A program made the position numbers and the translations under genes. From Candidatus Egerieimonas intestinavium (GTDB taxonomy: Bacteria; Bacillota; Clostridia; Lachnospirales; Lachnospiraceae), in the NCBI GenBank assembly GCA_018711815.1, contig DVHU01000008.1, positions 23,447-87,446 of the forward strand: DNA of 64,000 nt, in the 5' to 3' direction. The notes under the pieces are model-generated. The model did no database searches. It was not told where the DNA came from and saw nothing but the letters and a program-made list of their open reading frames with translations. Positions 53,553-61,824 of this stretch are shown here, one piece after another. The first letter of the stretch is position 1, and the number at the start of each line of letters is the position of its first letter.

Positions 53553-54326
53553 ATGGACCCCATATTGGAATTAAAGGACATCTGTCTGTCCTATCACAGC
53601 ATGGAGGGGGAGATACCCGCCCTCTCCCATATCAGCTTCACCGTAGAAAAAGGAGAGTTCGTAGCCCTGGTGGGGCCCAGCGGCTGCGGCAAAAGCACCA
53701 TCTTAAACCTGATCGCCGGGCTCATCACCCCGGAGGGCGGCTCCGTACTGTTAGAGGGAAAGCCTGCCCAGGAATCGGATCTCTATGTGGGATACATGCT
53801 CCAGAAGGATCATCTCTTCGAGTGGAGAACCCTGTGGCAGAATGTGATGCTGGGTCTGGAAATCCAGAAAAAGGTTACCCCCGAGCGCAAGGCCCGGGTC
53901 ATGCAGCTGTTGGAGGACTATGGCCTGGGGGGCTTCCGGGATGTGCGCCCCTCCCAGCTGTCCGGGGGGATGCGCCAGCGGGCGGCCCTGATCCGAACCC
54001 TGGCCCTGGATCCGGCCTTTCTCCTTCTGGACGAACCCTTTTCCGCCCTGGATTATCAGACTCGTCTGAAGGTTTCCGACGACATCGGAACCATTATCCG
54101 CCGGGAGCAGCGGACGGCTCTCCTGGTAACCCACGACATCTCCGAGGCCATCAGCATGGCGGACCGGGTGATCATCCTCACCGCCGGTCCCGCCAGGATT
54201 CAGAAAGAGGTGCCCATCCGGCTCTCTGTTTCGGAGCGCACCCCCATGTCCTCCAGAAGCGCCCCGGAGTTTAAAACGTATTTTAACGAAATCTGGAAGG
54301 AGTTGAACACCGATGCCCAAGCTTAG
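53553..54326 (+). CDS. ABC transporter ATP-binding protein (SsuB/TauB type)
   Basis: 257 residues. Walker A GPSGCGKST near 43, Q-loop MLQKDHLFEWRTL, signature LSGGMRQR near 140, Walker B FLLLDEPFSALD and H-loop LVTHD are intact, with the WRTLWQN context typical of nitrate/sulfonate/taurine importers. AGGAGG precedes the start. It overlaps the permease gene by 14 bases; a substrate-binding gene is not adjacent. A TATAAT lies about 35 bases before the ATG. Confidence 0.92.
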   Translation: MDPILELKDICLSYHSMEGEIPALSHISFTVEKGEFVALVGPSGCGKSTILNLIAGLITPEGGSVLLEGKPAQESDLYVGYMLQKDHLFEWRTLWQNVMLGLEIQKKVTPERKARVMQLLEDYGLGGFRDVRPSQLSGGMRQRAALIRTLALDPAFLLLDEPFSALDYQTRLKVSDDIGTIIRREQRTALLVTHDISEAISMADRVIILTAGPARIQKEVPIRLSVSERTPMSSRSAPEFKTYFNEIWKELNTDAQA

Positions 54327-55107
54327 CACACAGGAAAATTATATCCGCAGCCAGAAGCGCACCCGGCGGATCATCACCCTGGCCCGGCTGGCGCTGTTTC
54401 TGGCCTTCCTGGGCCTCTGGGAATTTGCCGCCGACACCGGCATGATTGATTCCTTTATCTTCAGCAGTCCCTCCCGCATCGCCGAAACCTTTGTGAGCAT
54501 GTGGAAAAAGGAGGCCCTGGGGCTGCAAATCGGCGTCACCCTGCTGGAGACCCTGGCCAGCTTTTTTCTGGTCACCGGTCTGTCCCTGGCCTCCGCCGTG
54601 CTGCTGTGGCTCTGCCCCAGGCTCTCCCAGGTGCTGGAGCCCTACCTGGTGGTCTTAAACAGCCTGCCCAAATCCGCCCTGGCTCCCCTCCTCATCGTGT
54701 GGCTGGGGGCCAACATGCGGACCATCATCGTGGCGGGCATGTCCGTGGCCATCTTCGGCTCCGTCATCAGCCTCTACACCGGCTTTCAGGAAATCAGCCC
54801 GGATAAGCTAAAGCTGATTTACACCCTGGGAGGCACCCGCCGGCACGCCCTCCTGAAGGTAATCCTCCCCGCCTCCATCCCCTACCTGCTCAGCAACATG
54901 AAGGTGAATATCGGCCTGTGCCTGGTGGGCGTCATCATCGGGGAGTTTATCGGCGCCCGACAGGGTCTGGGCTATCTGATCATCTACGGAAGCCAGGTGT
55001 TTAAGCTGCATATGGTGATGATGAGCATCGTTATTCTCTGCGTCATCGCCATGGCGCTGTATCAGACGATTAATCTTCTGGAAAAATATTACCTGAAAAA
55101 ACTGTAG
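54313..55107 (+). CDS. ABC transporter permease (SsuC/TauC type)
   Basis: 264 residues with six membrane segments. The EAA loop for coupling to the ATPase is near 170 (TLGGTRRHALLKVILPASIPYL), typical of the nitrate/sulfonate/bicarbonate/taurine family. The gene begins inside the end of the ATPase gene. No binding protein (NMT1/ThiY-like) is encoded before structured element copy B, so substrate assignment is open; pyrimidine precursors, sulfonates and nitrate-type anions are all possible. Confidence 0.9.
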   Translation: MPKLSTQENYIRSQKRTRRIITLARLALFLAFLGLWEFAADTGMIDSFIFSSPSRIAETFVSMWKKEALGLQIGVTLLETLASFFLVTGLSLASAVLLWLCPRLSQVLEPYLVVLNSLPKSALAPLLIVWLGANMRTIIVAGMSVAIFGSVISLYTGFQEISPDKLKLIYTLGGTRRHALLKVILPASIPYLLSNMKVNIGLCLVGVIIGEFIGARQGLGYLIIYGSQVFKLHMVMMSIVILCVIAMALYQTINLLEKYYLKKL

Positions 55108-55110
55108 GAG

Positions 55111-55271
55111 GGCAGGAAAGAGAGCTGCTGAGTAAAATATATCCCGCAGCATAGGCAGCTGTGCTCAGCCTGCGCTCACCTGGAGCCTATGGTCTCCAGG
55201 CTGTGCTCGGCAAATTCGCGCCAGCCGCCTATGCTGCGGGATTTTTCTGACCCGGCAGGCCTCTTCCTGCC
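55111..55271. repeat. Nested palindromic element, copy B (conserved core 55161-55217)
   Basis: Outer arms GGCAGGAAAGAG (55111-55122) and CTCTTCCTGCC (55261-55271) pair with one bulge; middle arms ATCCCGCAGCATAGGC (55141-55156) and its complement (55227-55242) pair perfectly, with TTTTT after. The core repeats GTGCTCAGCCTGCGCT (55161-55176) and GTGCTCGGCAAATTC (55203-55217) are identical to copy A. The inner hairpin CCTGGAG/CTCCAGG (55179-55200) with the loop CCTATGGT differs from copy A by compensatory changes. Between convergent genes. Confidence 0.85.
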
Positions 55272-55294
55272 TGTAGTTCTGTAGCTGCTTTGCA

Positions 55295-55816
55295 TTAAAC
55301 TTTTTCTGCCGGGGGGACTAGAAATCCCCTCTTCTTCAGCTCCTGCTCCACCACATCCAAAGTTTCCTCGCTCTCCGCCAGTACCCGGTGGTAGTGGTAG
55401 CCGGAGGTGATATTTTTCAGAGGACGGGATTTCCCCTTCCGGATATCTTCCACGAATTCTTCCGCCTTCCTTCTGGAGCTGACCATCATCTCCGCCTGCA
55501 GATGTCCGTAGATCTCGTGCTCCACAAAGACATCCGCCACAATTCCGCCGCAGTCCACCACTGCGTTGAGCTCCTCCTGAATCTGTTCATCCGTATGGTA
55601 CACATGGAAAATCCGCTCCCTCAGAGCAGGCTTCTGGCAGATATATCCGCGGGTGGTGGATAAAATCTCTATGTTCCTGGCCCTCAGCAGGGCAATATCC
55701 TGCACGATCACCTGACGGCTCACCTGAAATTCCTCCGCCAGTCTGGCGCCGGATACCGGCGCCGGACTCTCCTGAATATAGCTCAGCAGCCTGCTTCTGC
55801 GCTCTTCTGTGTTCAT
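55295..55816 (-). CDS. niaR: NiaR-type transcriptional regulator (HTH + 3H domain)
   Basis: 173 residues. An N-terminal HTH_11 winged helix (about 5-58, with LAEEFQVSRQVIVQDIALLRA) precedes a 3H domain with three histidine-containing motifs: VFVEHEIYGHLQ near 115, and SGYHYHRVLA near 148. NiaR represses niacin/NAD salvage genes in response to nicotinate. No nicotinate gene is adjacent, but an atypical Sir2 follows upstream on the same strand (27 bases), so both may serve NAD metabolism. Confidence 0.92.
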   Translation of the reverse strand: MNTEERRSRLLSYIQESPAPVSGARLAEEFQVSRQVIVQDIALLRARNIEILSTTRGYICQKPALRERIFHVYHTDEQIQEELNAVVDCGGIVADVFVEHEIYGHLQAEMMVSSRRKAEEFVEDIRKGKSRPLKNITSGYHYHRVLAESEETLDVVEQELKKRGFLVPPAEKV

Positions 55817-55843
55817 GTCCTCTCCTTCTCGTCTGGCAGAATT

Positions 55844-56578
55844 TTACAGATACCCTAACTGGGGCAGCACATCCTTGGGATCCCCCAGAATCACCAGATC
55901 TGCCTTCTCGTCAGAATGGTGGGGTTCCTTGTGGATAATTACCAGAGATTTCCCGTTGAAATACCGGATATAGTTGGAGTACAGCTCGGATTCCAGAGTA
56001 GTTCCCAGCAGCAGGAGAACCTCCGCCCGCTCTACCTCCTCCACTGTCCTGGCCACGATCTGACTGTCCAGCATCTCCCCGTAGAGGCTCAGCTGAGGCC
56101 GCACCACAGCGCCGCAGACGTCGCAGCGGGGCACAGTTTTGCTCTGTAAAATATAGTCCTTGTCAAAGGTCTTTCCGCAACGGGGACATTTGTTGCGGTA
56201 GATGCTCCCGTGCAGGTTAATGACATTTTTGCAACCCGCCCGCTGGCACTGCTCAAACAGGTTGGCGGTGATGATGCAGTTAAGCTTTCCCATCTCCTCC
56301 AGCTTAGCCATCACCTCTCCGGACTTGGTGGGATCGGGAATTTTCTTCAGGAGCTCCTCCCGGTAAAAATGGAAAAATTGCTCCGCCCGGGTATTGTAGT
56401 AGGCGCTGGTAAAAATATCCTCCGGGGAGGAACCGTACTTCTCCTCGATATCATAGGCTCTGCTCTGATCCTTCAAGCTGGCGCTGCCGCTCTCATCCAG
56501 CATACCGGAGCCGCTCATGGCCACGGTGTAATTGCTCTCTTCAATCATATGTTTTAATCTCTCTAATTTCTTATCCAT
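55844..56578 (-). CDS. Sir2-family protein with altered catalytic motifs
   Basis: 244 residues. Zinc ligands C131, C134, C152 and C155 and the catalytic-position H123-G124 are kept, but the NAD motif GAGIS..GIPDFR is SGSGMLDESG (22-31) and the TQNID motif is TANLF (104-108). It is therefore a diverged sirtuin; it may bind NAD or ADP-ribose without normal deacetylase activity. The NiaR gene is downstream in the same unit. Divergent from the DtxR-like gene. Confidence 0.85.
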   Translation of the reverse strand: MDKKLERLKHMIEESNYTVAMSGSGMLDESGSASLKDQSRAYDIEEKYGSSPEDIFTSAYYNTRAEQFFHFYREELLKKIPDPTKSGEVMAKLEEMGKLNCIITANLFEQCQRAGCKNVINLHGSIYRNKCPRCGKTFDKDYILQSKTVPRCDVCGAVVRPQLSLYGEMLDSQIVARTVEEVERAEVLLLLGTTLESELYSNYIRYFNGKSLVIIHKEPHHSDEKADLVILGDPKDVLPQLGYL

Positions 56579-56856
56579 ACGCCGTCTCCTTTCTCTATGC
56601 GTCTGCGCGGCTGTGCTCTTTAGGGCTCAGTCTCCAGGAATATTCTCCACATTACAAACCAACCGAAAGCGCACATACTGCAGCCCGCTTCTGGTTATAT
56701 TATACAATTAATTACCCCCTCTTTACAAGAGCGCACCTGCCTCTTATCCATGATTTTCCAAAATTATCGCCCGGATCTTCAGGGGCTATTTGAATTTTTG
56801 CAAGAAACATGTTATGCTGTTATCAGTTTATTACCACAAGGAAGGGGTTTTGAAAG
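56579..56856. other. Divergent intergenic region, sir2-like / dtxR-like
   Basis: 278 bases, AT-rich near 56700-56850, with no gene in it. A possible TATGCT -10 is seen before the DtxR-like gene. No clear metal-box palindrome could be identified by eye. Confidence 0.4.
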
Positions 56857-57246
56857 TTGAAGATACAGGAATCGGCGGAAAATTATCTGGAAACCATTTT
56901 AATTCTGGGTCTGCGCCATCCCCAGGTGCGCTCCATCGACATCGCCACCGAGATGAATTTCTCCAAGCCCAGCGTCAGCGTGGCCATGAAAAATCTCAGA
57001 AACAGCGGTCATATCCAAATGGACAAGGACGGCCACATCACCCTCACGGAGTCCGGCCGTCTCATCGCAGAGACCATCTATGAGCGGCACCGCCTGCTCA
57101 GCAGCTGGCTGGTGGAATTAGGCGTGGATCCCCAGGTGGCTGCGGAGGATGCCTGCCGCATGGAGCACGTGATCAGCGCCGAAAGCTTCGATGCCATCAA
57201 GCATCATGTGGAGCTGCGCTACGCCCAGGCAAAGGGGGAAGCTTAG
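56857..57246 (+). CDS. Short DtxR/MntR-family metal-dependent regulator
   Basis: 129 residues. The start is a TTG codon (KIQESAENYLETIL is the family start). A winged helix (about 1-62, with IDIATEMNFSKPSVSVAM) and the metal-binding dimerisation helix region with ERHRLLSSWLVELGVD and CRMEHVIS are present; the SH3-like C-terminal domain is missing, as in MntR. Metal ligands such as E, H and C in CRMEHVISAES are plausible. It ends 268 bases before ureA, so nickel- or manganese-linked urease control is a possibility, not shown. Confidence 0.85.
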   Translation: MKIQESAENYLETILILGLRHPQVRSIDIATEMNFSKPSVSVAMKNLRNSGHIQMDKDGHITLTESGRLIAETIYERHRLLSSWLVELGVDPQVAAEDACRMEHVISAESFDAIKHHVELRYAQAKGEA

Positions 57247-57334
57247 ACCGGCAAAGGCTCCTCTTTGGGGCTCTTCCCGAAGAACCGGCTCAGGAAAAAT
57301 TTTTGCAGCCGGCTCAGGAAAATTTTTTTGAAGC

Positions 57335-57363
57335 TTGACATCTGACTTTTGTCATGCTATTAT
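57335..57363 (+). promoter_or_regulatory. Promoter with dyad upstream of the urease operon
   Basis: TTGACA (57335-57340), 17-nt spacer, TATTAT (57358-57363). TGACA (57336-57340) and TGTCA (57350-57354) form an inverted repeat with a 9-base spacer across the -35/spacer, a likely repressor site. Predicted start near 57370. Confidence 0.75.
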
Positions 57364-57372
57364 CTCACCCAT

Positions 57373-57413
57373 AAAGACAAAGACGTCCGAGTGATCGTCT
57401 TTGTCTTTTTTTT
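57373..57413 (+). terminator. Intrinsic terminator at the 5' end of the urease leader
   Basis: A 13-bp perfect stem, AAAGACAAAGACG (57373-57385) with CGTCTTTGTCTTT (57396-57408), and a run of eight T (57406-57413). It lies only 3-4 bases after the predicted start, so it would end the urease transcript at about 40 nt unless bypassed. It can also end the DtxR-like transcript. Confidence 0.8.
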
Positions 57414-57454
57414 GTTCCAGGAGAAAATTCAGAGGAATTTCCTCCTGGAACAAA
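57411..57454. repeat. Second leader hairpin before ureA
   Basis: TTTGTTCCAGGAG (57411-57423) pairs with CTCCTGGAACAAA (57442-57454) over 13 bp, its 5' arm beginning inside the T tract of the first hairpin. It could compete with that terminator or stabilise the mRNA. No T tract follows on the plus strand. Confidence 0.7.
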
Positions 57455-57513
57455 AAAGCCCTCCGGGCAGGAACGCACTGCGGCGGAGATTCTATGTACA
57501 AGGAGGAAAAACC

Positions 57514-57816
57514 ATGAGACTGACACCCAAAGAACAGGAAAAACTCCTGCTTCACCTGGCCGGCAGCCTGGCCGGTGAGCGGAAGGCCCGGGGATTGAAG
57601 CTGAATTACCCGGAGGCAGTGGCCTATATCAGCTCAGCGCTGATGGAGATGGCCCGGGAGGGAAAAGAGGTTACGGAGCTTATGCGCCTTGGCACAAAAC
57701 TGCTCTCCAGAGAAGATGTGATGGAGGGCGTGGCAGATATGGTGGCGGAGGTGCAGGTGGAGGCTACTTTCCCGGACGGAACGAAAATGGTCACCGTTCA
57801 CAACCCCATCCAGTAA
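57514..57816 (+). CDS. ureA: Urease gamma subunit
   Basis: 100 residues from the ATG at 57514 (AAGGAGG before it), the exact family length; the open frame upstream is leader [20 protein letters not shown] start and the conserved [10 protein letters not shown] segment near 30. Small structural subunit of the trimeric urease that hydrolyses urea to ammonia and carbamate in the cytoplasm. First gene of ureABC-ureI-ureEFGD, with 19 bases to ureB. Confidence 0.97.
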   Translation: MRLTPKEQEKLLLHLAGSLAGERKARGLKLNYPEAVAYISSALMEMAREGKEVTELMRLGTKLLSREDVMEGVADMVAEVQVEATFPDGTKMVTVHNPIQ

Positions 57817-57835
57817 TACAGACAGGAGGTACGCC

Positions 57836-58195
57836 ATGAAAATCGGAGAAATCATGCCCCTTGAGAGGGAAATCACGCTAAACGAAGGGAAGCCTTCCCT
57901 GACCTTAACCGTCACCAACACCGGCGACCGTCCGGTTCAGGTGGGGTCTCACTTTCACTTTTTTGAAGTCAACCGCTGTCTCTCCTTCGATAGGGAGAAG
58001 GCCTACGGGTTCCATCTGGATATCCCCTCGGGCACCTCTGTCCGCTTTGAACCCGGAGAGGAAAAGGAGGTGCCCCTCACTGCCCTGGGCGGGACCCAGA
58101 GAGTCTATGGCCTCAATGACCTGACCTGCGCCCAGGCGGTGGAGGGAACGAAGGCTGCTTCCCTGGAGAAGGCCCGGCAGAAGGGCTTCCTGTAA
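57836..58195 (+). CDS. ureB: Urease beta subunit
   Basis: 119 residues. [19 protein letters not shown] is the diagnostic block near residue 24. Compact beta fold with [17 protein letters not shown] at the C-terminal half. Unfused to ureA, the usual arrangement in Firmicutes. AGGAGG lies before the start and the ureC ATG is 52 bases further on. Confidence 0.97.
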   Translation: MKIGEIMPLEREITLNEGKPSLTLTVTNTGDRPVQVGSHFHFFEVNRCLSFDREKAYGFHLDIPSGTSVRFEPGEEKEVPLTALGGTQRVYGLNDLTCAQAVEGTKAASLEKARQKGFL

Positions 58196-58247
58196 CCGGC
58201 AGGAAGCAGCGCAGGCAACTATACATACAAAGCTTGGAGGTATGAGT

Positions 58248-59969
58248 ATGAGCACAAAAATTTCCGCAGATAAATACGCCATGATGTACGGCCCCACCAC
58301 CGGCGACCGGGTACGGCTGGCGGATACGGATCTGATTATTGAAGTAGAGAAGGATTACACCACCTACGGCGACGAGTGCAAGTTCGGCGGAGGCAAGACT
58401 CTCCGGGACGGCATGGGCCAGTCGGTAAAGACCGCCAGCGCCGACGGGGATCTGGATCTGGTGATCACCAACGCCCTGGTCCTGGACTATACAGGAATTT
58501 ATAAGGCGGACATCGGAGTCAAGGACGGGAAAATCGCCGGCATCGGCAAGGCCGGCAACCCCTCTGTCATGGACGGCGTGACCCCGGGAATGACCGTGGG
58601 CGCCTCCACGGAGGCCCTGGCCGGGGAGGGACTGATCCTCACCGCCGGCGGCCTGGATACCCACATCCACTTCATTTCCCCCCAGCAGGTGGAGTGCGCC
58701 CTCTACAGCGGCGTCACCACCATGATCGGCGGCGGCACGGGTCCCGCGGACGGCACCAACGCCACCACCTGCACCCCCGGCCCCTGGAATATGGAGATGA
58801 TGCTGAAGGCCTGCGAGGAGTACCCCATGAATATCGGCCTTCTGGGCAAAGGCAACTGCTCCGATGAGAAGGCTTTAGTAGAGCAGATCAAGGCCGGAGC
58901 CATGGGACTTAAGCTTCACGAGGATTGGGGCTCCACCCCCGCTGCCATCGACCACTGCCTGCGTGTGGCCGACGACTATGACGTGCAGGTGGCCATTCAC
59001 ACGGATACCCTGAACGAGGGAGGCTGTGTGGAGGATACCCTGGCGGCCATCGGCGGACGGACCATCCACACCTACCACACCGAGGGTGCCGGCGGCGGCC
59101 ACGCCCCCGATATTATCCGGGCGGCATCGGCTCCCAATGTACTGCCCTCCTCCACCAACCCCACCATGCCCTACACGGTAAATACCCTGGACGAGCACCT
59201 GGATATGCTGATGGTCTGCCACCACCTGGACAAACGGATTCCCGAGGACGTGGCCTTCGCGGATTCCCGAATCCGCCCGGAGACCATCGCCGCGGAGGAT
59301 GTGCTCCACGACATGGGCGTCTTCAGCATGATGAGCTCCGACTCCCAGGCCATGGGCCGGGTGGGCGAGGTCATCACCCGCACCTGGCAGACAGCCAGCA
59401 AAATGAAGGGGGAGCGGGGCGCCCTCCCGGAGGATCAGGGCCACGGAAACGACAATTTCCGCGCCAAGCGCTATATTTCCAAATATACCATCAATCCCGC
59501 CATCACCCACGGGGTTGCCGACTATGTGGGCTCCGTGGAAAAGGGCAAATTCGCGGATCTGGTGCTGTGGAACCCGGCCTTCTTCGGAATCAAGCCTGAC
59601 CTGATCATCAAGGGCGGCATGATTATCGCCGGGAAAATGGGCGACGCCAACGCCTCCATCCCCACCTGCGAGCCGGTGATCTACAAGCCCATGTTTGCCG
59701 CCCACGGAAAGGCCAAGTATGCCTCCTGCCTAACCTTCGTATCCAAGGCAGCCATGGCGGAGGATGTGAAAACCAAGTACCACCTGGAAAAAACGGTGGT
59801 TCCCGTGTCCGGCTGCCGCAATATCGGCAAAAAAGATATGAAATTCAACCGGGAGACACCGGAAATTCAGGTGAATCCGGAGACGTACCAGGTTAAGGTG
59901 GACGGGGAGGCCGTCACCTCACAGCCGGCCAGCAAGCTTCCCCTGACCCAGCTGTACAGCTTATTTTAA
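58248..59969 (+). CDS. ureC: Urease alpha (catalytic) subunit
   Basis: 573 residues. Start at 58248 is preferred over the ATG at 58242 because GGAGG then sits 7 bases away. Nickel ligands H139 and H141 (DTHIHFI), carbamylated K222 (LKLHED), H251, H277 and D365 are in place; the flap cysteine is C324 in MVCHHLD, H325 follows. Bi-nickel centre matured by UreDEFG downstream. All catalytic residues look intact, so the enzyme should be active. Confidence 0.98.
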   Translation: MSTKISADKYAMMYGPTTGDRVRLADTDLIIEVEKDYTTYGDECKFGGGKTLRDGMGQSVKTASADGDLDLVITNALVLDYTGIYKADIGVKDGKIAGIGKAGNPSVMDGVTPGMTVGASTEALAGEGLILTAGGLDTHIHFISPQQVECALYSGVTTMIGGGTGPADGTNATTCTPGPWNMEMMLKACEEYPMNIGLLGKGNCSDEKALVEQIKAGAMGLKLHEDWGSTPAAIDHCLRVADDYDVQVAIHTDTLNEGGCVEDTLAAIGGRTIHTYHTEGAGGGHAPDIIRAASAPNVLPSSTNPTMPYTVNTLDEHLDMLMVCHHLDKRIPEDVAFADSRIRPETIAAEDVLHDMGVFSMMSSDSQAMGRVGEVITRTWQTASKMKGERGALPEDQGHGNDNFRAKRYISKYTINPAITHGVADYVGSVEKGKFADLVLWNPAFFGIKPDLIIKGGMIIAGKMGDANASIPTCEPVIYKPMFAAHGKAKYASCLTFVSKAAMAEDVKTKYHLEKTVVPVSGCRNIGKKDMKFNRETPEIQVNPETYQVKVDGEAVTSQPASKLPLTQLYSLF

Positions 59970-59980
59970 GGAGGGATTTC

Positions 59981-60487
59981 ATGTTAGGCGTATGTTTGCT
60001 ATTTGTGGGAATCGTGTTAATCAACAACGGGATGTGCACCTTATATAAGGTGGATCCTAAGTCCGCAGCGGTGATGAATATCCTCACCGGAGGTCTCTCT
60101 ATCTTTATCAATGGTGTGAACCTGGTTATGGGCAACTACTACGCTGCCGGGACGGGACTTCTCTTTGGCTTTACCTACCTCTTCGTGGCCTTTTCAAAAC
60201 TGTGGAACCTAAGCCCCATCCCCTTCGCCTGGTTTTCCACCTTTGTGGCCGTAAACGCGGCCGTCTTCGGAACCATCGAGGGCGTCACCGGCAGCTCCTA
60301 CTTAAACGTGACGGCAGACTGGCGATGGGCCGCCATCTGGTATCTCTGGGCCATCCTCTGGGGAACGGCCTTCGTGGAGGATATCTGCGGGAAGAAGCTG
60401 GGAAAATTCGTCCCCTGCCTGCAGGTAGCCGAGGGCGTGGTCACCGCCTGGATACCGGGGGTGCTGATGCTCATCGGCCAGTGGTAA
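59981..60487 (+). CDS. ureI: AmiS/UreI-family urea channel
   Basis: 168 residues with six hydrophobic segments, the AmiS/UreI fold; LYKVDPKSAAVMNILTGGL near 23 and the conserved aromatic stretch WAAIWYLWAILWG near 115. In Helicobacter UreI is an acid-gated urea channel that feeds cytoplasmic urease. Placed between ureC and ureE, 11 bases after ureC, so urea uptake is built into the operon. Whether this form is pH-gated is unknown; the few histidines in its loops argue for weak gating at most. Confidence 0.9.
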   Translation: MLGVCLLFVGIVLINNGMCTLYKVDPKSAAVMNILTGGLSIFINGVNLVMGNYYAAGTGLLFGFTYLFVAFSKLWNLSPIPFAWFSTFVAVNAAVFGTIEGVTGSSYLNVTADWRWAAIWYLWAILWGTAFVEDICGKKLGKFVPCLQVAEGVVTAWIPGVLMLIGQW

Positions 60488-60500
60488 GAGGGGGAACCGT

Positions 60501-61013
60501 ATGATTTGTGAGAAAATATTGGGAAAATTAGAGAACATGAACATTCAGGGGAAAACCCTGGAATACGTGGACGTGGAGTGGCACGAGGCCTTCAAGAAAA
60601 TCCACCGGAAAACCACAAATACCGGAAGGGAGGTGGGCATCCGCCTGGGGGACTCTGTGCTGAAAACGGGCCTGCTGGAGGGGGACGTTCTCTACGCGGA
60701 TCAGGAGCTGATCATCGCCGTCCGCACCCCGCCCTGCGCGGTTTTGAAGGCCCGGGTATCCCCCCATCACCCGGAGATGATCCCCAAGGTCTGCTATGAG
60801 ATCGGCAACCGCCACGCTCCCCTCTTTTTCGGGGAAGACATCTATACCTTTGTGACTCCCTACGATGAGCCCATGCTCCGCCTCCTCTCCTCCTTTCACG
60901 GGGTGGAGGTGGAGAGGGCCGTGGAGGCCTTAAACTTCCAGGGGCAGATTTCCTCCCAGGTGGGCCACTCCCACCACCACGGAGCTTCCCCAGAGGAGGT
61001 GGGGCACTCGTGA
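60501..61013 (+). CDS. ureE: Urease accessory protein UreE
   Basis: 170 residues. An N-terminal peptide-binding domain and a C-terminal metal-binding domain; the tail is His-rich (VGHSHHHGAS), suited to Ni2+ binding. UreE delivers nickel to the UreG/UreDFG complex. It begins 13 bases after ureI and its stop overlaps the ureF start (GTGA). Confidence 0.94.
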   Translation: MICEKILGKLENMNIQGKTLEYVDVEWHEAFKKIHRKTTNTGREVGIRLGDSVLKTGLLEGDVLYADQELIIAVRTPPCAVLKARVSPHHPEMIPKVCYEIGNRHAPLFFGEDIYTFVTPYDEPMLRLLSSFHGVEVERAVEALNFQGQISSQVGHSHHHGASPEEVGHS

Positions 61014-61792
61014 GCTTTCAGGAAATGAGCTGCCAGGAAATGAACTGCCAGGAAACGAGCCGCCAGGATATGAGCCGCCAGGATATGAGCCGCCAGGATA
61101 TGTCTTTGGGCGCAAGATTTCTCCTGCTCCAGGTCAACGACGCCCTCTTTCCCATAGGCGCCTACTCTCACTCCTACGGGCTGGAGACCTACATTCAGAA
61201 GGGGCTGGTTTCCCAGGGAAGCAGCGCCCGCCTCTATATTGAGAACCGCCTGCGGTACAGTCTCCTCTACTCGGATCTTCTGGCCGTGCGTTTATCCTAC
61301 CAGGCGGCCCGGCAGGGGGATCTCCCAGAACTGGAGAGACTGGAAAATATCCTGGACGCCTCCAAGATCCCCCTGGAGCTAAGGGAGGCCTCCCGAAAGC
61401 TGGGAAGCCGCTTTGTAAAGACTCTCCAGCAGCTTGATATCCCCTGGAAATCCCAGATATTTCAGGACTATCAGCAGCTTCGCCGGGGAACCTTCGTCAG
61501 TCATCCCTGCGCCTACGGAGTTTTCTGCTGCGCCGCGGGAATCCCTCTCCAGGAAGCCCTGGCCGCCTTTCTCTACGCCCAGGCTTCCTCCATGGTCACC
61601 AACTGCGTGAAGACCATTCCCTTAAGCCAGTCCCAGGGCCAGCAGATTCTCCTCTCCCTTCACCCGGTGCTGGAGGAGGTTCTCTCCCTAGCCGCTGAGG
61701 CGGGGGAGGAAATGTTCTGCGCGTCCACCCCTGGATTTGATCTGCGGTCTATCCAGCACGAAAGCCTCTACTCCAGGCTCTATATGTCGTGA
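61010..61792 (+). CDS. ureF: Urease accessory protein UreF with repetitive N-terminus
   Basis: 260 residues from the GTG at 61010. UreF proper begins around residue 33 ([24 protein letters not shown]); the preceding part is seven pentads of the type MSRQD/MSCQE, encoded by 15-bp tandem repeats and absent from usual UreF. UreF joins UreD and UreG to gate nickel insertion. The in-frame ATGs inside the repeats, each after AGGA, are alternative starts; from the last one (61100) the protein would be about 230 residues, the normal length. Confidence 0.93.
   Translation: MSFQEMSCQEMNCQETSRQDMSRQDMSRQDMSLGARFLLLQVNDALFPIGAYSHSYGLETYIQKGLVSQGSSARLYIENRLRYSLLYSDLLAVRLSYQAARQGDLPELERLENILDASKIPLELREASRKLGSRFVKTLQQLDIPWKSQIFQDYQQLRRGTFVSHPCAYGVFCCAAGIPLQEALAAFLYAQASSMVTNCVKTIPLSQSQGQQILLSLHPVLEEVLSLAAEAGEEMFCASTPGFDLRSIQHESLYSRLYMS
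61025..61099 (+). repeat. 15-bp minisatellite at the start of ureF
   Basis: Five tandem 15-bp units (starts 61025, 61040, 61055, 61070 and 61085) of consensus ATGAGCCGCCAGGAT, with a partial copy before and the ATG of a sixth at 61100. The last two units are identical; four of five start with ATG, the third with ACG. Each ATG is preceded by AGGA. Copy-number change keeps the reading frame. Confidence 0.95.
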
Positions 61793-61824
61793 CAACTAAG
61801 CCAACGAAGAAAGAAGGAATATTT

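Noticed and set aside
57349..57513. N-terminal extension of ureA
   Set aside because: It runs through two hairpins, one a terminator; the ATG at 57514 has AAGGAGG and gives the exact UreA length.
61025..61099. CRISPR-like array
   Set aside because: Units are 15 bp, directly adjacent, without spacers, and in frame with ureF.
60896..61171. Minus-strand frame rich in HILAA repeats
   Set aside because: It is the antisense of the ureF minisatellite; the repetition comes from the DNA repeat, with no start signal or family match.
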